Made by a program: the position numbers and the translations under genes. 64,000 nucleotides of DNA from Ganoderma boninense (lineage: Eukaryota > Basidiomycota > Agaricomycetes > Polyporales > Polyporaceae): the NCBI GenBank assembly GCA_002900995.3, contig CM035308.1, positions 682,001 to 746,000 on the forward strand. Direction: 5' to 3'. Positions 1-13,080 of this stretch are shown here, in pieces. The notes under the pieces are model-generated. The model made no database searches, was not told where the DNA came from, and saw only the letters and a program-made list of their open reading frames with translations. Positions within the stretch are counted from its first letter, which is position 1; the number at the start of each line of letters is the position of its first letter.

Positions 1-899
1 TTGCCAATGTCCGCAACTGCGACGACGGAATTGGCGCTTCTCACGCTTTCACATTAGGCGCGCTGTTCCAATTGGCGGATGCTCCCTCCACACCTCACAA
101 GTTTGCCTTTCCATGACTAAGTACTGTACACAAGTAAATACGATTCGTTAGAATTGACTCATATCCACTTACTGTGGGTCACTCTTCTAGAATTGTGTAT
201 TGCTCCGAGCCTTCCAGAAGTAGAGGTCACGAATGTGCGTGTGCATGGGTTGCTTCGAGAGGCTACTCTAATTTCTGGCTTGTGCATGTCGTAATTGTAG
301 TTGTTCGATATCCGTGACAGATTGCTACCTACAAAGGTTCTCGGAGCCGAGATGAGCTCTAACACATGGGTTTTGCAACGAGGTCAACAGAATGGTGGAT
401 CCTGGCATGTTACGTATCAAACAGGTAATCATCAACTGTGCCCTGCTATCAGCGAGTATGTGTTCCCAGGGAAGTGAAGACGTCCTAAATAATGCACTTA
501 TTTGTACCCGAAGCCGCAGGCAACTGACTGAGTTGAATGGCGGTGAATTTTCGGAGGACACCTGTCCCTGTCCATGTGCTGTCCGCCGACGGGACGAGGC
601 ACTCATTTTCGCCAATTAAGCACATACCTCATCCGAATGAGTTCATAGTGAGGAAAGATCGCGGGATAAACAACGGAGGTAGGACCGGGACCAGGAAGAG
701 GACTGGGACCAGTGACGTCATACCTTCGCATCCGGAGGTGTTTGGCTATGTTAGGATCACAGGCCGCTGTACAACACAGCCAAACAGAAGGCGGTCCGGC
801 CGATGGAGCGCCGCTTATCCAACGTCCACTCGCTGTGGCCACCATAGTCTGAGTGTTGGCACCTTCTCCCTTCTTCGGCAGACTGTAACCACAGGAACC
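1..899. other. No recognisable gene; upstream region of the DUF5745-like gene
   Basis: I see no conserved protein, RNA gene or repeat here. The open frames are short, lie on both strands and have no family resemblance. An ATG at 537 is in frame with the downstream gene. The 121 residues it would add are basic and low in complexity, unlike the conserved start at 900, so I treat this stretch as 5' flank. Confidence 0.5.
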
Positions 900-2049
900 A
901 TGGACTACTTACAACCAGAACCACATGCTCATGCTCTGGATCTCGTGGATAGCTTGAACGACCTCATCAACAAGCTGAACATCTCCTTGCCTTTCGTTCT
1001 CGAGACTCCTTGGGACCTAACTCCGGGTCTCCTCCTCGGTATCCTCGAGTCAATCCTGGAGTCCCGCCTTCCTATTCCTCCCACAATCCGCGCGTCGCGA
1101 GACTTCACGAACCAGGTCCAAGCTATGAAGATATTCCTCGGAGTATTCGAGAGTGATGTACTCGGCGGCGAAGACGTTGGGCTAAGCGAAGTCGACCCGC
1201 GTCGGCTGGCGGCTGGAGAGGAGGAGGAAGTTGAGTTCATCGGTGAGCTCCTGTGTTGGCTTGGGAGGCGGAAGGGCCTCCTCCCAGGTCCATCGCAACC
1301 TGAGGACGACCGCCCCCCATCCTTGCGACCGAGCACCCGCCGCCGGGCGACTTCCCCATCCACACAATCCACCATCACCAGCGGAATCCACTCAAATCTG
1401 TCTATGATGCAGACCGGCGTGGCCGACTCCGACACGAGCATGTCGTCCTTCGCGTCAGAGCAGCTCACATCCCTCACACAAACTCTGCCCGACTTGCCCT
1501 CGCTGCCGCCCGCCCCTTCCTCCGCTCTTCGCCGCAGCACATCCTCGACGGGCGCTGGCAGACCGCCACCACGCTGTATTCATGAAGTTGAGGACCCGTC
1601 GTTTGTCCTCGATCGCGAACTTGACGTGTCAAACGCGACGTCCATGTGCCATTGCGCGAGTATGGATGGGCGCGAGGATGAGGAGGATGACCTACCGCCC
1701 CCTGCCAAGACCCCCTCCCTTCCGCTATGATGGGTGGATAGACAAGGCAAACGAAACCTCGGAGCTCGAGTCCTACTACGAGCGCCGATCTCCGCCCCGT
1801 GCGCCGTTATCTACGTCCACAAGTCGACGCGCGAAGTCGTACGCTGGATTGTCCGCATCGCCGTCGCATCCACATCCACACCCATCCGCCTATCAACGAC
1901 CACACCCGCTTTCGGACCGCGACCCCCATCGGATCATGACCCCGCACAATGCTCCGACGACGGAGTATACGCTTGCGCTGCTCAACGAGCGGGCGAGGCT
2001 GCTAGACGAACTCGCAAAGATAAAGGCCACCACTTCAGTGGCTATGTAG
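900..2049 (+). CDS. DUF5745-domain protein (CEP95-like N-terminal domain), with a frameshift
   Basis: The chosen start is the ATG at 900, where the conserved part begins (MDYLQPEPHAHALDLVDSLN). Residues about 10-110 form a helical, leucine-rich domain of the type annotated DUF5745 in fungi and in the animal centrosomal protein CEP95 (recalled family knowledge, not searched). A Ser/Pro/Thr-rich disordered middle and an acidic stretch (DGREDEEDDLPPP) follow. This frame stops at 1728-1730. The natural continuation (YDGWIDKANET, then a Leu/Arg/Glu-rich C-terminal helix ending at 2049) is in the next frame. No donor/acceptor pair explains the switch, so a one-base indel near 1700-1725, in runs of C, is likely. 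The cellular role is unknown; a cytoskeletal or centrosomal link would be inference from the animal relative only. Confidence 0.65.
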
Positions 2050-5000
2050 AAGCGCGGCGCGGGTGTTCGGACCGTGGTTCGCCTCGTATGCTCTCTATTA
2101 CGTTTCCAGTCGCCTCATATCGTCTGGAGTCTCCGTTTACTGCTTTTATGCGCCGCTCAGGCTTGCTTCTACGCTAGCGCTACGGTATATGCTTCCTTAC
2201 TTCTGTAAGTTCCGCGATTTGACTAGCTAGTTCCGCTGTCTAACTCCCCTCTTCCCCCGCCCGATGCTTTCGTGCGTTCGCGTACGCCCGCCGTCCTCCC
2301 CATAACCACCACCCCATCCCCCTCCCAATGCACGTTTTATAGCATCCGGCGACACGACGCATGACGCACTTGTGTCGGTTTGTGTACGCGTCCGTTTCGG
2401 GTTAGACCTGGCAAAAGTGTGGGATCGAGATTTTCTGGGAAAGTCGTCGATCGGCGGGATTGATGCGCACAGAGGCGCGGTCACGGTCAGGGTCTGTCTG
2501 CTGCGCCGACGCGCTTCTAGCTCGCTGGCTCGCTGAGTGACCTTGATGCACAGATGCATACCGAGCAGGGGGGTTCACGTCGACATCTACGGTATACCGA
2601 GAGGGGGTACAAGGCCGTTCCGGCTACTCTACACCAGCCGGGCTTAATTGAGCCGACCTGGAGGTCCTACGTATGTGCTTCGCTCCGAGTCCGCGCATTC
2701 CTTCGAGGTATCCACGCGACCATGCGGGGACACACACTCTGCGTGCTCGTCGGCAGAATGCACCTACGCAGCGCAGACTGCCGACGGGCTCTAGGAAACG
2801 CCGACCTTTGCAGTCGCGGGGAAACCCCGGCTGCGCGGTCTGTACTGAGTGGGGGTACGAACTTTGCTCGATGCCACCGCTGGTGAAGCTTGGACGGGTC
2901 AAGCTTGAAGAACGTGCCTCCGATCGCGCCCGGACGGAACGAAGAACTACGGCCGCAGGACGGGGCACAGGAAGCCAGCAAACAATTATGTACAATGGGC
3001 ATGCATGACGCCTGGCGCACGGTTCAGAAGGCACAAGGCGCAAGGGGGGAGAGGGGCAGGTAACGCCGCCGCGACATCCTCGGGGGCCGCGACCCGCCTC
3101 GAAAGCACGTCTGTATAGGCTCTACTTGCTGCGAGCGCGCGAAAGGCCCCGCGGGCGCTGCCCACGACGAACATGGCGTTCAATATCTCAATGTTCAGTG
3201 GCAAGGACGACCACGGGGCCCGAGCTCGCAGGAACAGCGCACGGGCGCGGCGCCAGCGTCGGGCACGGCTGGCTTCTCGGAAATGGAGCGTGTGCAAGCT
3301 GCGGCAGATCGCAGTGCTGGCTCTGGCTCGGGCTCGGCCCTGCCGCGCCGCGCGCGCGTCGCACGTCGTATCATGTACGACGCCCGCGCCTGCGCGCCCC
3401 CCGGACTCCCGGAGATACAGATGCGCGATGGAGGCACAACGCGGGTGGGGAGGGCCCGCGGACACGGACACGGACACGGACGCGGACGCGGGTTCTGAAT
3501 CTGAATGAGGGAGACGCGGGTGCGGACGCGCGCCGGCGGCGCCCGGGGTCGAAACCTAGGCGCATCTGGGGAGGCTTCGACGGTCGATAGCGTCACGCTA
3601 CCGGACGTGCGTCGGAGGGAGCGTGGGGGGCGGCGCGCATGTGCATGGCGCGTCGCACGTCGTCGAGGGAGAAAAACAGAAACAGACACAGAAACAGGGC
3701 CGGGCGCGCGGAGCGGGGCCTGGGACAGCTCACGCGCGTGTGGGAGGCGGCGAAGGGGCGGCGTTTGCGACCGCAACGGGGGAGGGGAGGGGGGCCTGCG
3801 GGAGTAGCCTTTAGACTTGGGGCTCCGGGCTCCAGGCGCAGGGGCCACACCTATCGAGATGGGACTCGAACTCGCGCAGGACGCGTGCCCCCCCGCTGCG
3901 GGCGAGCACGCGCGGAGTGCGTACGGCACCCAGGGCCGGCCGTGCAAGCCCCGATAAGCCCCGATAACCTTTTGGGCGGGCGGCTGCTGTGTACGTATTC
4001 AATGTCCTTGTGTCGCATTCAATGTCTGGTGTCTTGTGCTGTCCTGGGCGGGGGCGCGCGTGGGCGATTTGCCCCATACGCGGGCTGCGGGCCGCCGGGA
4101 GCTGAGAAGCGGCACATATCGACCGCCCGACGAGAAGGGGAGAAGGATGGTGTAAGTTGGCCCTTGGGAGGGTCCCAGTCGCGAGGACGGCGAGCGGGTG
4201 CACACAGCGCGCGGGGGTGTGATTGTCGAGGGCTGGGCCGGGCTGGTGATCGAAGGTCGTAATGTCTCCGCGTGCTCTTGGAAGTGCGAAATGCACATAC
4301 CTGGATACGCCGCTTTACTTCCTCCGCGACGGAGCAGATGGATCGGTATCCTGGCGTACGCCGCAGGCAATGATAAGCAACACCCTGCTCCGTAGGCAAT
4401 GAGCATCCCAACATGCGCCCTCGAGGTGGATGAACATGGGATGATCTCGCGATCGAAGCACTGCAGTTGCTGGGGCACAGCGCGGGGTGTGACCGGACAG
4501 CGGTGATGGACAAGCTGGGCTAAAATGTGGGGAAGGGGACGTTCTGTTCGGATGAACTTCGCGTATTCTTGCATCAGGGTTTCCCCGCAGCGGTTGTGAG
4601 AACGGTGGGGCGTCGGGGACGAGGCGGCAATATTGAAAGGTGCCTCGGGTGAACTTGGAGGCCCCCGCAGTGCGAATGCATGAGCTCTGGCGGGCGAAGG
4701 AAAAGAGACGGTATTGCTCAGAAGCGTTCAGTATACGACTGCACCGGCTACCGAGCAGAAGAATGGCGTAAGTTGGGTCCTGCAGACAGAAGCTAGAAAA
4801 CTGTATTGGAACAGAAGCCTCCGTGCCTGGTTCGCACACCCAGTGTGGCGGGTTCCCGTTCATCGCACAGTCTTCAAGTCAATTCGCCGAAAGTCGGGAG
4901 CGAGAAGTTCATTGGAGACGCCCCGTCACAGCTCTGTAACATCCGCTTGGTGACGCTTGGTGACGCCGTAAGTGCAGATTGGCTTTCTTGGCGGCCTATT

Positions 5001-7574
5001 GCCATGGTTTTAGCAGAAAGAATTTACGACATCCCATTGTCGTGGCAAGAAGGTGTTCTAAATGAGGCCAACTTGAAGCGTCAGCAAGCAAAAGTCGTAC
5101 GTGCGGTAAATGAAGCTCGGGAGAAATAGGAACGACGTTGTGAGATATGTTCCAAATGAGTCCTTGCCCTGGCACGTTTGCAATCGTGATCACGACCCTC
5201 GTTGGCAGCTACAGCAAGCGAGCAAGCGCATGCGGTGTGAGAGCACCCGTCGTGTCCTAGCCGGCAATCGGATATATGGATCAGCATATGTGATCACGAC
5301 GACTCAGCGAAGATTTACGTGTGTTGCAGGGCTGCATGCCGGAATACGAGGACTAGAGCGTGGCCAACTCGGCGACCAGCAACGATACAGCGACAGCTAG
5401 CAGACAAACCACGTCGAAAGAAGATGACCGTGACCAAGAGCGGGTATCGCCGCGGTGCTGGGCCAGCGCCAACGGCTTCGATGTGGTTCCTTTGAGGGCT
5501 TCCGGCGCTTCTTGTCTTCTTCATGGTTCGTCTGGCTTCTCTTGGAGAGAGGAGGCACGCCGCGAACAGTCTCGAGCTCAACACTCGGAATGTGTCGGTT
5601 CCCAGGTGCGTCGCAACGCGGGCAGTGAATGGACGACCAACCGCCGGAACGACTCCGCAGGTGCTGCGCCGACGAACGGCTTTCCGTCTGCTGACCGCGT
5701 GCGCTGAACGTTCCCCTTGCGGCCGGTGCCAGAATGAGTTGCGAACGGAGGGCGAAAATGGACAGGCGTGTCGTATGCTGTCGTAACAAGACTCGAGGCG
5801 GCGCCCCCGCGTCGGAAGATCACCTAACGAATCGCTGAGAAAAGAGAATCATCCCATAAAAGAGCGTTCAGACTCCCCATAGAACGTACCTCAACGTCAT
5901 CGCCGAGATGGGAAGGGCGTTTACCCAGGGGACGAAACCTTGCTGGCAAAGGTATCGGGACGGAAACTGGGCAGGGCGAGAAAACGATCAGCGTGGCTGG
6001 AATAGTCCGAGGGTTGGGATGCGTGGGTCGGACTAGACCGCGATAACGTCACCTCATCGCATGTCTCACTTTGCGACCGAGTGGAATGGCTGATACCGCG
6101 GAGGTACTCCCAAGAAACAAAATAGGTATGCAACATAAATCGTGCGTCTGAGAGGGGTGGCGCCAGAGTCACGAGCTGACGCGTCACTGGATGACAGAAG
6201 GCCAGAAAGGATGGGCACTCGGAGCCGCAGAGTCTTGGAGAGGAAAAAAACTAGGTTTGTTGCGCCTGTTCGAGCTGAGCCGGGGAGGGCCAAGTCCCCG
6301 TGGGGAGGATGAAGTGGCTGATGGGCCGATGCGCCTGTGATTTTCGGCCAGGAATCGGATCTGGATTCTGATCGGGCGCGTAAAGTCGTTTGTCCGCGTC
6401 ATCTGCATCTCAGATGGCGGACCGCCGCGGAGGTCCCCTCAATATACGCCGATAAGAATTTCTCAAGTCCGAACGTGGGTCGGACACGTCGGAGGCTGTT
6501 CCGGAGGGAGTTTCCGCACGGTACATACTTGCCCGTCCGGCGCCGAGAGGCCAAGGATCGTCCAAGAGGGCTGGGAGGAGAGGAGGAAGAGGCAAGAGGT
6601 TGGCTGACGGCTGTGGAACATGATTGGGGGACGCTTCGATGGGGCAAGGATCTGCATGCGGATGGTTGCCGGACGGTGAGACGGAAGATAATCGGAAAAC
6701 AGCGGAAAACGCGGCGAGGGAGCGAGAAGTGATCGCTATCGCAAGCGACACGGCTAGTTTTTGGAGGATTTTGTCACGCATATGGTCAGCAACACAGAGG
6801 AGCGGAGTCGCGAGTCATCAAGTCCAGCCACCGTTGAACTTGGTCTGTTCCGAGTCGAGACGTCAGACGACCGCACCTGACCGCGCTCGCGCAATCGATG
6901 CTCTCTGCTGACGACGACGGCCGCGCCGGTGCCCGCCTTCTCTGCCGCTAAAACCCGGCGCCGGGTGGCCCCTGTCCGCTCCTGCCCAGCGCGCGATTGC
7001 CCGGTGCCACCCGCGTTTTCGCCCGGCGCCCACGGCGTGCCTTGCCAAATTCTTTCTCCGTGGCCGCTGCGACCATCTGCCACGGCGCACGGTGCGTGAT
7101 ATCCCGGCGAGTGGACAGCCCTGTGTGAGCTGAGCTGTTATCTTCTTCTGACGCCGTCGTCGACCCCGCCACGACCCCGGTTCGCTCTCGCCCCCATCTC
7201 CTCCTTCCCCCACCTCCTGCCCGTCTAGAACCCCCGCCGGATCATCCGCGGTGGACCCCCGTCTCTCCATATCTGCTTCTTCTACCCGCCCGCGTCCTGG
7301 TTCCCTCCCTCTCCTTCCCCGTCACGTCCCTACCTCCCTCTCAGCCCCATTCAGTCAACGCGGGGTAATCTCCACATCCACGTCCACACTTCCGCCCTCT
7401 CCTCGCCCAGGCCTTCAACGCCCTCCAGAACCCTAGCCCATTCTATAGATCTTCGCTTCGTACCACGCTACATTAATCCCTCAAGGTCAGTCCCAGTATA
7501 CGTAACCTCGCCCGCCAGCCCACTACTAATACCCCTCTCTCCTCCTTCCGCCCCTCCCTTCTATCTCTCCTCTC
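2050..7574. other. 5.5 kb with no recognisable gene; GC-rich, ending in the pyrimidine-rich leader of creA
   Basis: From about 2.5 to 4.3 kb the DNA is so GC-rich that open frames overlap in most phases on both strands. Their Arg/Pro/Gly-rich, uninformative translations look like composition artefacts. A small open frame at 4806-5129 ends in a charged helix but matches no family I know. From about 7170 to the creA ATG at 7575 the plus strand is strongly C/T-rich, as is usual in fungal promoters and 5' untranslated leaders. Confidence 0.5.
3461..3490. repeat. Hexanucleotide tandem repeat (GACACG)3(GACGCG)2
   Basis: Five perfect or one-base-variant hexamers lie in a row inside the GC-rich stretch. 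The repeat keeps frame and therefore creates GHGHGRGR-type peptides in one phase and RVRVRV on the other strand. Those shadow frames are not evidence of a gene. Confidence 0.85.
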
Positions 7575-9891
7575 ATGGACCTCCACACCATCCTCCACCA
7601 CCAAAAAGACATGGACATAATGCCTCCGACCTCGCCATCCGCACCTCCACCCGCCCAGGAGAAGGTCGTTGCCCGCCCGTACAAGTGCCCCTACCCTTGT
7701 GTGGACGTGCTTTCAGTAGACTGGAACACCAGGTGCGTGTACTATGCCCTCATACTCAGGCTTTCTCTCATCCTCTAACCTCTCCTTTCTTCTAGACCCG
7801 CCATATACGCACTCACACCGGGCGAGAAGCCTTTTCGAGTGTACTTTCCCTGGCTGCGAGAAGCGCTTCTCGCGTTCCGACGAGCTCACTAGACATTCTC
7901 GCATACACAACAACCACGACGTCTTGCATCACGCCGGCGCTGCAAGCTCAAGTCATGCTCACAAAGCTAAGGGCAAGGCGAAGATCGACTACATAGCCGA
8001 CGACAGCATGGAGATCAGCGCCGCCAGATTCTCGACCACGCTTTCCAGTGCCGATGCGGACTACGCGAGAGGAGCCGGCATGCGTGTAAAGAAGAAGGCA
8101 AGGAGCCGAGCCAACAGCGACGATGAGGTCAGTACGCGGACCATATATCATTTCACCTTTCACCCCACGTTTGCCCTGTGCTATTTCCTTGGATTGCGTG
8201 ACGTGTGGTACTGACTCGACGAGTACAGGGCGAATCCTATGCGCGCCCCACCGCGTTGTACTCGGCCGACTCCACAGGATACGATTATCCCATGTCCCAC
8301 CACCGGGCTACCCACTCTGTTGACCACACCCGTCCCCCTGCTTCAAATCCCAATGCTTTCTCGGCGCTCTCAAGCGTTGCTATGGAGGAGTTATATGCCC
8401 TGGAACGCGACGAGGCGCTACGGAGAGCCGAGTTCGAGGTTCGCCATATGGAGGCGCTCCGCCGCGCGGAGTACGAGACTCGCCATGCCGATGTCCTACC
8501 CGTTCACGGCAGGCTCACGAAGAGTGCGACAAACACGCCCCTCGGCACTCCCTTTTTCTCGGCTCAAGTCCCCGCCGGCGACGACGGCGGGTACTTCGGC
8601 GTTTCCAGGGAACGGGACTCGCATCCTGGGGACGATGAGCCCATCACTATCAAGCAGGTGCGTAGGCGCAGCATGGGCAGTTCCAAGCGCGATCTCTTGT
8701 CGCTGCACCACCATACCTCGGGTCACGTCGTCGAGGGCGCATATACCCACTCGAGGTCGCAACACTCGCACGCACCCCATGGATACTCGGTGTGGTCCCA
8801 TCCGTACCACCACCCCGCGACGAACAGACCCCATCTGCACCCCGGACATGAAGATTCACCGTCACCAATAAGCTCGGACTCCGACTCTATGCACGCTGTC
8901 CAATCACCCCCACACGTTTCACCCACAACGGCGCATCGCCTTCCCGCGGAGGTGCCTCATCACGGGCTTCCCTGCGGCGTCAAGTCCCCCGGTGGCGCGG
9001 AGTTCTTCCCCACTCCGTCGACGAGTCCCTTCCTCGGCGGTATCCGGACGCTGAACATTCATTCGAGTGGTCCTTCCCGCGCCCCGTCGCCCTTCCGTCT
9101 CCCGCCACCCTCGCTTGACAGTCCAATCGAGGAGTACGGCTACTATGACGCCCGCAGCCGCAGAATCACTGCTGCTGGCAGCCCCCCATCCGTTAGTACC
9201 TTGAGTGGACGCATGGCGAAGCGCAGTAGCTCCGGCGACCTCGTGGCGTACGGCGTAGCGCACGGCGTTTCTGCGGAGCACTTCGCGATGCCCCCACCAA
9301 GCTTCCACATTCCGTACACGAGCGACAGGACATCCATCACATCCTTGCCGACCCCACAGTTGTCAAGCGGACCAAGCAGCAGCGGGAGCAGTCCCAGGAG
9401 CCGCACCCAATCGTTGAACTTCACCGACCCGAGCAGCGCGTCGAGCTCGCGGGCGCCATCGCCGCCCCCGACGCACCACGCGCGTCCCCCGCACCACCCG
9501 ACGGCCACCCACCACCATCACCACGCGCACCTAGCGCATTCTGTGCGTGCTGCCTTCGGGATGACGCCCTATACACCCTCGTCCTCGTGGTGCTCCCGCG
9601 TCGCATGCTGACCACACGACTACGCCCTCACGAACGGCGTTCGGTGACGTCCCCTCAGTGCCTGGATCTCGCGCGGCGTCTCCGCCGATTAAGTTGCCAC
9701 CTCTGAACCTCCCATCGTCGCCATCGTCACCCCTCAATCGCCCTGACGGGCTGGACGATAAGGAGACGCGGAGACGCAGCCTTGATGGGGCGGTAGGCGA
9801 GATGAGCCTGCAGGAGCGCGAGGCTGCGAAGGGGAAGATCGAGCTTCCGGGCTTCAGCGAGTTCGCGGCCGCCTCTGGGCTCGGGCCGTGA
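7575..9891 (+). CDS. creA: CreA/Mig1-type C2H2 zinc-finger carbon catabolite repressor
   Basis: This is a nuclear DNA-binding repressor that switches off genes for alternative carbon sources when glucose is present (family knowledge). Three exons are visible: 7575-7732, 7796-8127 and 8229-9891, with introns at 7733-7795 and 8128-8228. The first finger is RPYKCPYP, then [11 protein letters not shown] in the next frame; after the intron come TRHIRTHTG and the second finger, [18 protein letters not shown] with HSRIHNN, the hallmark CreA sequence. A Ser/Pro/His-rich tail follows, with a conserved C-terminal ELPGFSEF motif. Family motifs show at least four homopolymer indels: one base missing near 7697, one extra near 7821, one extra near 7833, and a frame change near 9575-9585. 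These look like consensus errors because every motif is intact on either side. The second ATG (7611) is an alternative start. Confidence 0.9.
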
Positions 9892-12800
9892 GTCAGCTCG
9901 GGCGCGGGCATGACGGGTGAGGAGGGGTGCCAGGCTCGACGAGACACGCCTCGAGTCTCCCCGTATCTGTCGGGAATTGTTGTGTTGAAGGTTCGAACTT
10001 CGTGACTTCGTTGTGGAAGGAAGGCGGTTGTATGGCGCCCCTGGCAGCGGGCGTCGGGTTCTGGTGAGGAGGTGACGACGCCGCGTACTGTACGATTGTG
10101 CTATTGCGCCAAGTTTCTGATGATGTGTCATGTTATGTTCCAGACGATATACCCCGCGGACCAGCTGTCTTGCTTTGCCAACCCCCATCTCCATCCCCCA
10201 TCTCATTGGCGACTCTTTTCTTCTCCCATGCCCACTATAGATGCCACCACTCTGGAACATGTTCTCTGTGTCTCGTGTCGTGTACCATCACGCTATTCAT
10301 ACATGCCTACAGCCCCCACCCCTCCATCCCTGCCCCGTCCGCTCTTCGCCCCTCGCGCTCTGCCTCTGACTCTCACGACATAATTGTATCCTGCGCGCCG
10401 ATGCTGCTAATTGTGTGCCCATGCCTTCTTGTGCGTTCGATACGGTCCCGCCTGGACTAGGACTCAGACACGCCTCGCTACTAGAATAGACTCCCGACGT
10501 ACGCTGCAGCCGCGTTTCGTACGGTTATAATCATAGATAGAGCCACCCCCCCGGGCGTGATGCCGTCCGGTTACCACCGTCACTCGATCGTCTGCCTGCA
10601 GTCTCCCGCGCCCCCGACCTAGCCCCCGCCCGCCGCTGCTTCGAATTTTTTTGGACGAGTCGCGTCGCACGGGCGGCTGCGCATCCTCCCACCTGGCCCC
10701 ACACTTCGACCCATCGCTATGGTTAATGCCCTCTCCCCTTCCCCCTCCCCCCTGGCTTCCGTTATCGGCATCACTTCTTTCGCGAGCCCCAGCTCTAGAC
10801 GCACGCCGGCGCGGTTCTCGACCGCCGGGAGAACTCGGTGTTTACGTTGTCGACGCTGGGATACGCGTGCGTAACGCTCGGCTATGGTGTACACTCGCAT
10901 GCGAGGTGCCCGTGACCGTGCTTACTGTAGCGTTTGGTAGACGGTTCCTTGGCCTGACTGACACTTCCAGCACTGTGCTGCACATAGACTCGCGCGTTTG
11001 GCGCGTTACGGTTCTTGTTCCTTGTTCTTGTTCTCGTTTTACGTACAGCTGCCTCTGCTTCTGGCTTTAGACTTGTTCTTTGAGACTCTGTGGACGTCGC
11101 TTATACCTTTATGCTTACGATTCGCGATGATAAGTAGCACATTGGATGGATGATGGAACCAGGATGGAACACACAGCGCTGTTGTAAGTATCTCCCCAAT
11201 TCGTGGCCGGGATCTGTATTTATTCCCGGCGCGGCCGTATGAATAGATGCTGCTGCTGCATGCATGCAATTTGTCGGGTGTGTTACTGTATTCGCGCGCG
11301 CGACCCTCCCTGACCGTCCCTCTTCTTTTCCGTGGAGATTTCGGAAGTCCAGATGGACATTGGCATTGGCGGGGAGCTCGGGTTTTCGGGTGAGCTTGTT
11401 CGGATGTGCGTGTGGATTGCGCGTGCGTATTTGCATTTTGCATCATCTAAATTTTCGGACGGCTTACCGTTACTGTCAGTGTGGTGGTGGGGTCCTGACT
11501 CCTTGCAACGCCGGCGGGCAGGAAGAACGCAAACCGTTCCGTTCCGCCCCATGTCCTAAACACCCCGCACCCCGCGCGTCGCGGCCCCGGGCCTTCGGCC
11601 GAAGCTTTGTGGGGTTAACGTTACGGGAGCGATAAGTGCGTAGCGTCGATCGAAAATCGCCATGGACGGCGGGGAAGGATGCAGTAAGTACCGGGACGCA
11701 GGCGCCGCATCCATGCAGCAAGTGGACCGCGATAACTTGGCCTTCGGGGGTTCTCGGGATTTCTGATGATTGCGGGGACGCTCTCACGAGGAGGGCGCGA
11801 TATCGCGGTGGGTGCGGGGCCCCCGCTCCCCCGAGGTACTACGAGTGTCCTCTCGACGCTGAAAACGCTGGCTTGCGCGGGGAACGCTGCGCAGGGTTGT
11901 TCGAGTTGAAGGTTAAGTACAGTGCTGTCACTTGCACTGTCAGTGGGGTGTCACAGCGAGCACCGTGTTAGATCGCAGGCTAGACCATATGGGGGACGTT
12001 TGTCACGCATAACGGGTCGGTCACAGCATAGCGTGGCGCATTGTTCCGGAGCGAGACATGATCGGGCTTGGATCAGGCCCATCTTCGCTCATCTTCCCTG
12101 CTTGCAGCCATCTTCCATCTCCGAGCCTTGGACTGGTGGTCCCTGGAGGGCTCTGGGCGGCATCGACTCCGAGATCTTCGCCCCGACGACGTTGCCAGTC
12201 TTCCTTATCAGGCACCCCACTTATCTCGCAAGCGGCGACTCCTTGTCGATTCACCTCGATCCACTCACTGAGTCACTCCTCGGCATCGGACATGCAAAGT
12301 TCGGGCATCGTGCGGAGGCCAGCCACCGCACCCCCTTCGCCTAAAGGAGCTACAGTACTGACTTATCCTCAGGCGTGTCGGGCCGCGCTGCACCGCATCA
12401 GCCACCGCGCCATGGCTCTGAGGCTGACGAGAACGAGTACGACAACGGCGCCCACCACGTTTGTCAAGCAGAGAAGCCCGCGTCGGAGTGGAGAAGAAGA
12501 TGCGCGATAAGTATCATGGCACGGTCGTGTGGACGTGCTGTGCGATTGGCTAGCGTCGTCGCCTCTTGCATCGCCCGCTTGTTGCTGCTCGTCAAGTTGG
12601 GGCTCCGTCCATCCGCCATCCGCCATCCCTTTGCATGGACTCGCTGGATGGCATGAGTTACCTATGGTGAGCGTCCATCCCCGTCCCTATCAATCTGCCT
12701 GATCGCGCGGAGAGGCGCCCGGCGGCTGCGGAAACATTCCATCTTGCGTTTAGACATTGTACTTACAATCATCATCCTTCTATGGGTGTGCCAGTACTTG

Positions 12801-13080
12801 GCAAAATGAACTGGCTCCGGTCGCCATTGAGAGCAGGCCCACATCAATGCATCACCACGCCGCAGGAGTAAGTAGCATGCTGGACTGAACGCTATCTGAA
12901 TCCTGACTGATGTTTCCCATGTCGACTTCTTGTCACACTTAAGTACTGGCAATGGCCCCCCCGCTCCCCCGCATGCATAGCCAGCAGGGCTGACTCTCAC
13001 CGCCACTGGCGTCGGCACGGTACCCCGTCAGTCCGAGGAATAAGAATTTAGCAAGCTCGAGGCTAGCGTAGTCGTTCTTC
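9892..13080. other. Intergenic region; no recognisable gene
   Basis: The first part is the creA 3' flank. From 10,719 onward the sequence recurs after the gap at 27,927, where it is full of small indels. Because both copies are so alike, conservation between them does not show that the stretch is coding. A short hydrophobic frame on the minus strand (12,369-12,626) is not matched cleanly in the other copy. I call nothing here. Confidence 0.5.

Noticed and set aside
3851..3900. tRNA-like GTTCGAGTCCCATCTCG on the minus strand
   Set aside because: Only a T-arm-like piece is present. I could not find a matching acceptor stem, D-arm or anticodon loop upstream.
3195..3947. Long minus-strand frame of 250 codons in the GC-rich island
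   Set aside because: Arg/Pro/Ser-rich translation without any motif, overlapped by equally long frames in other phases. It is explained by the high GC content.
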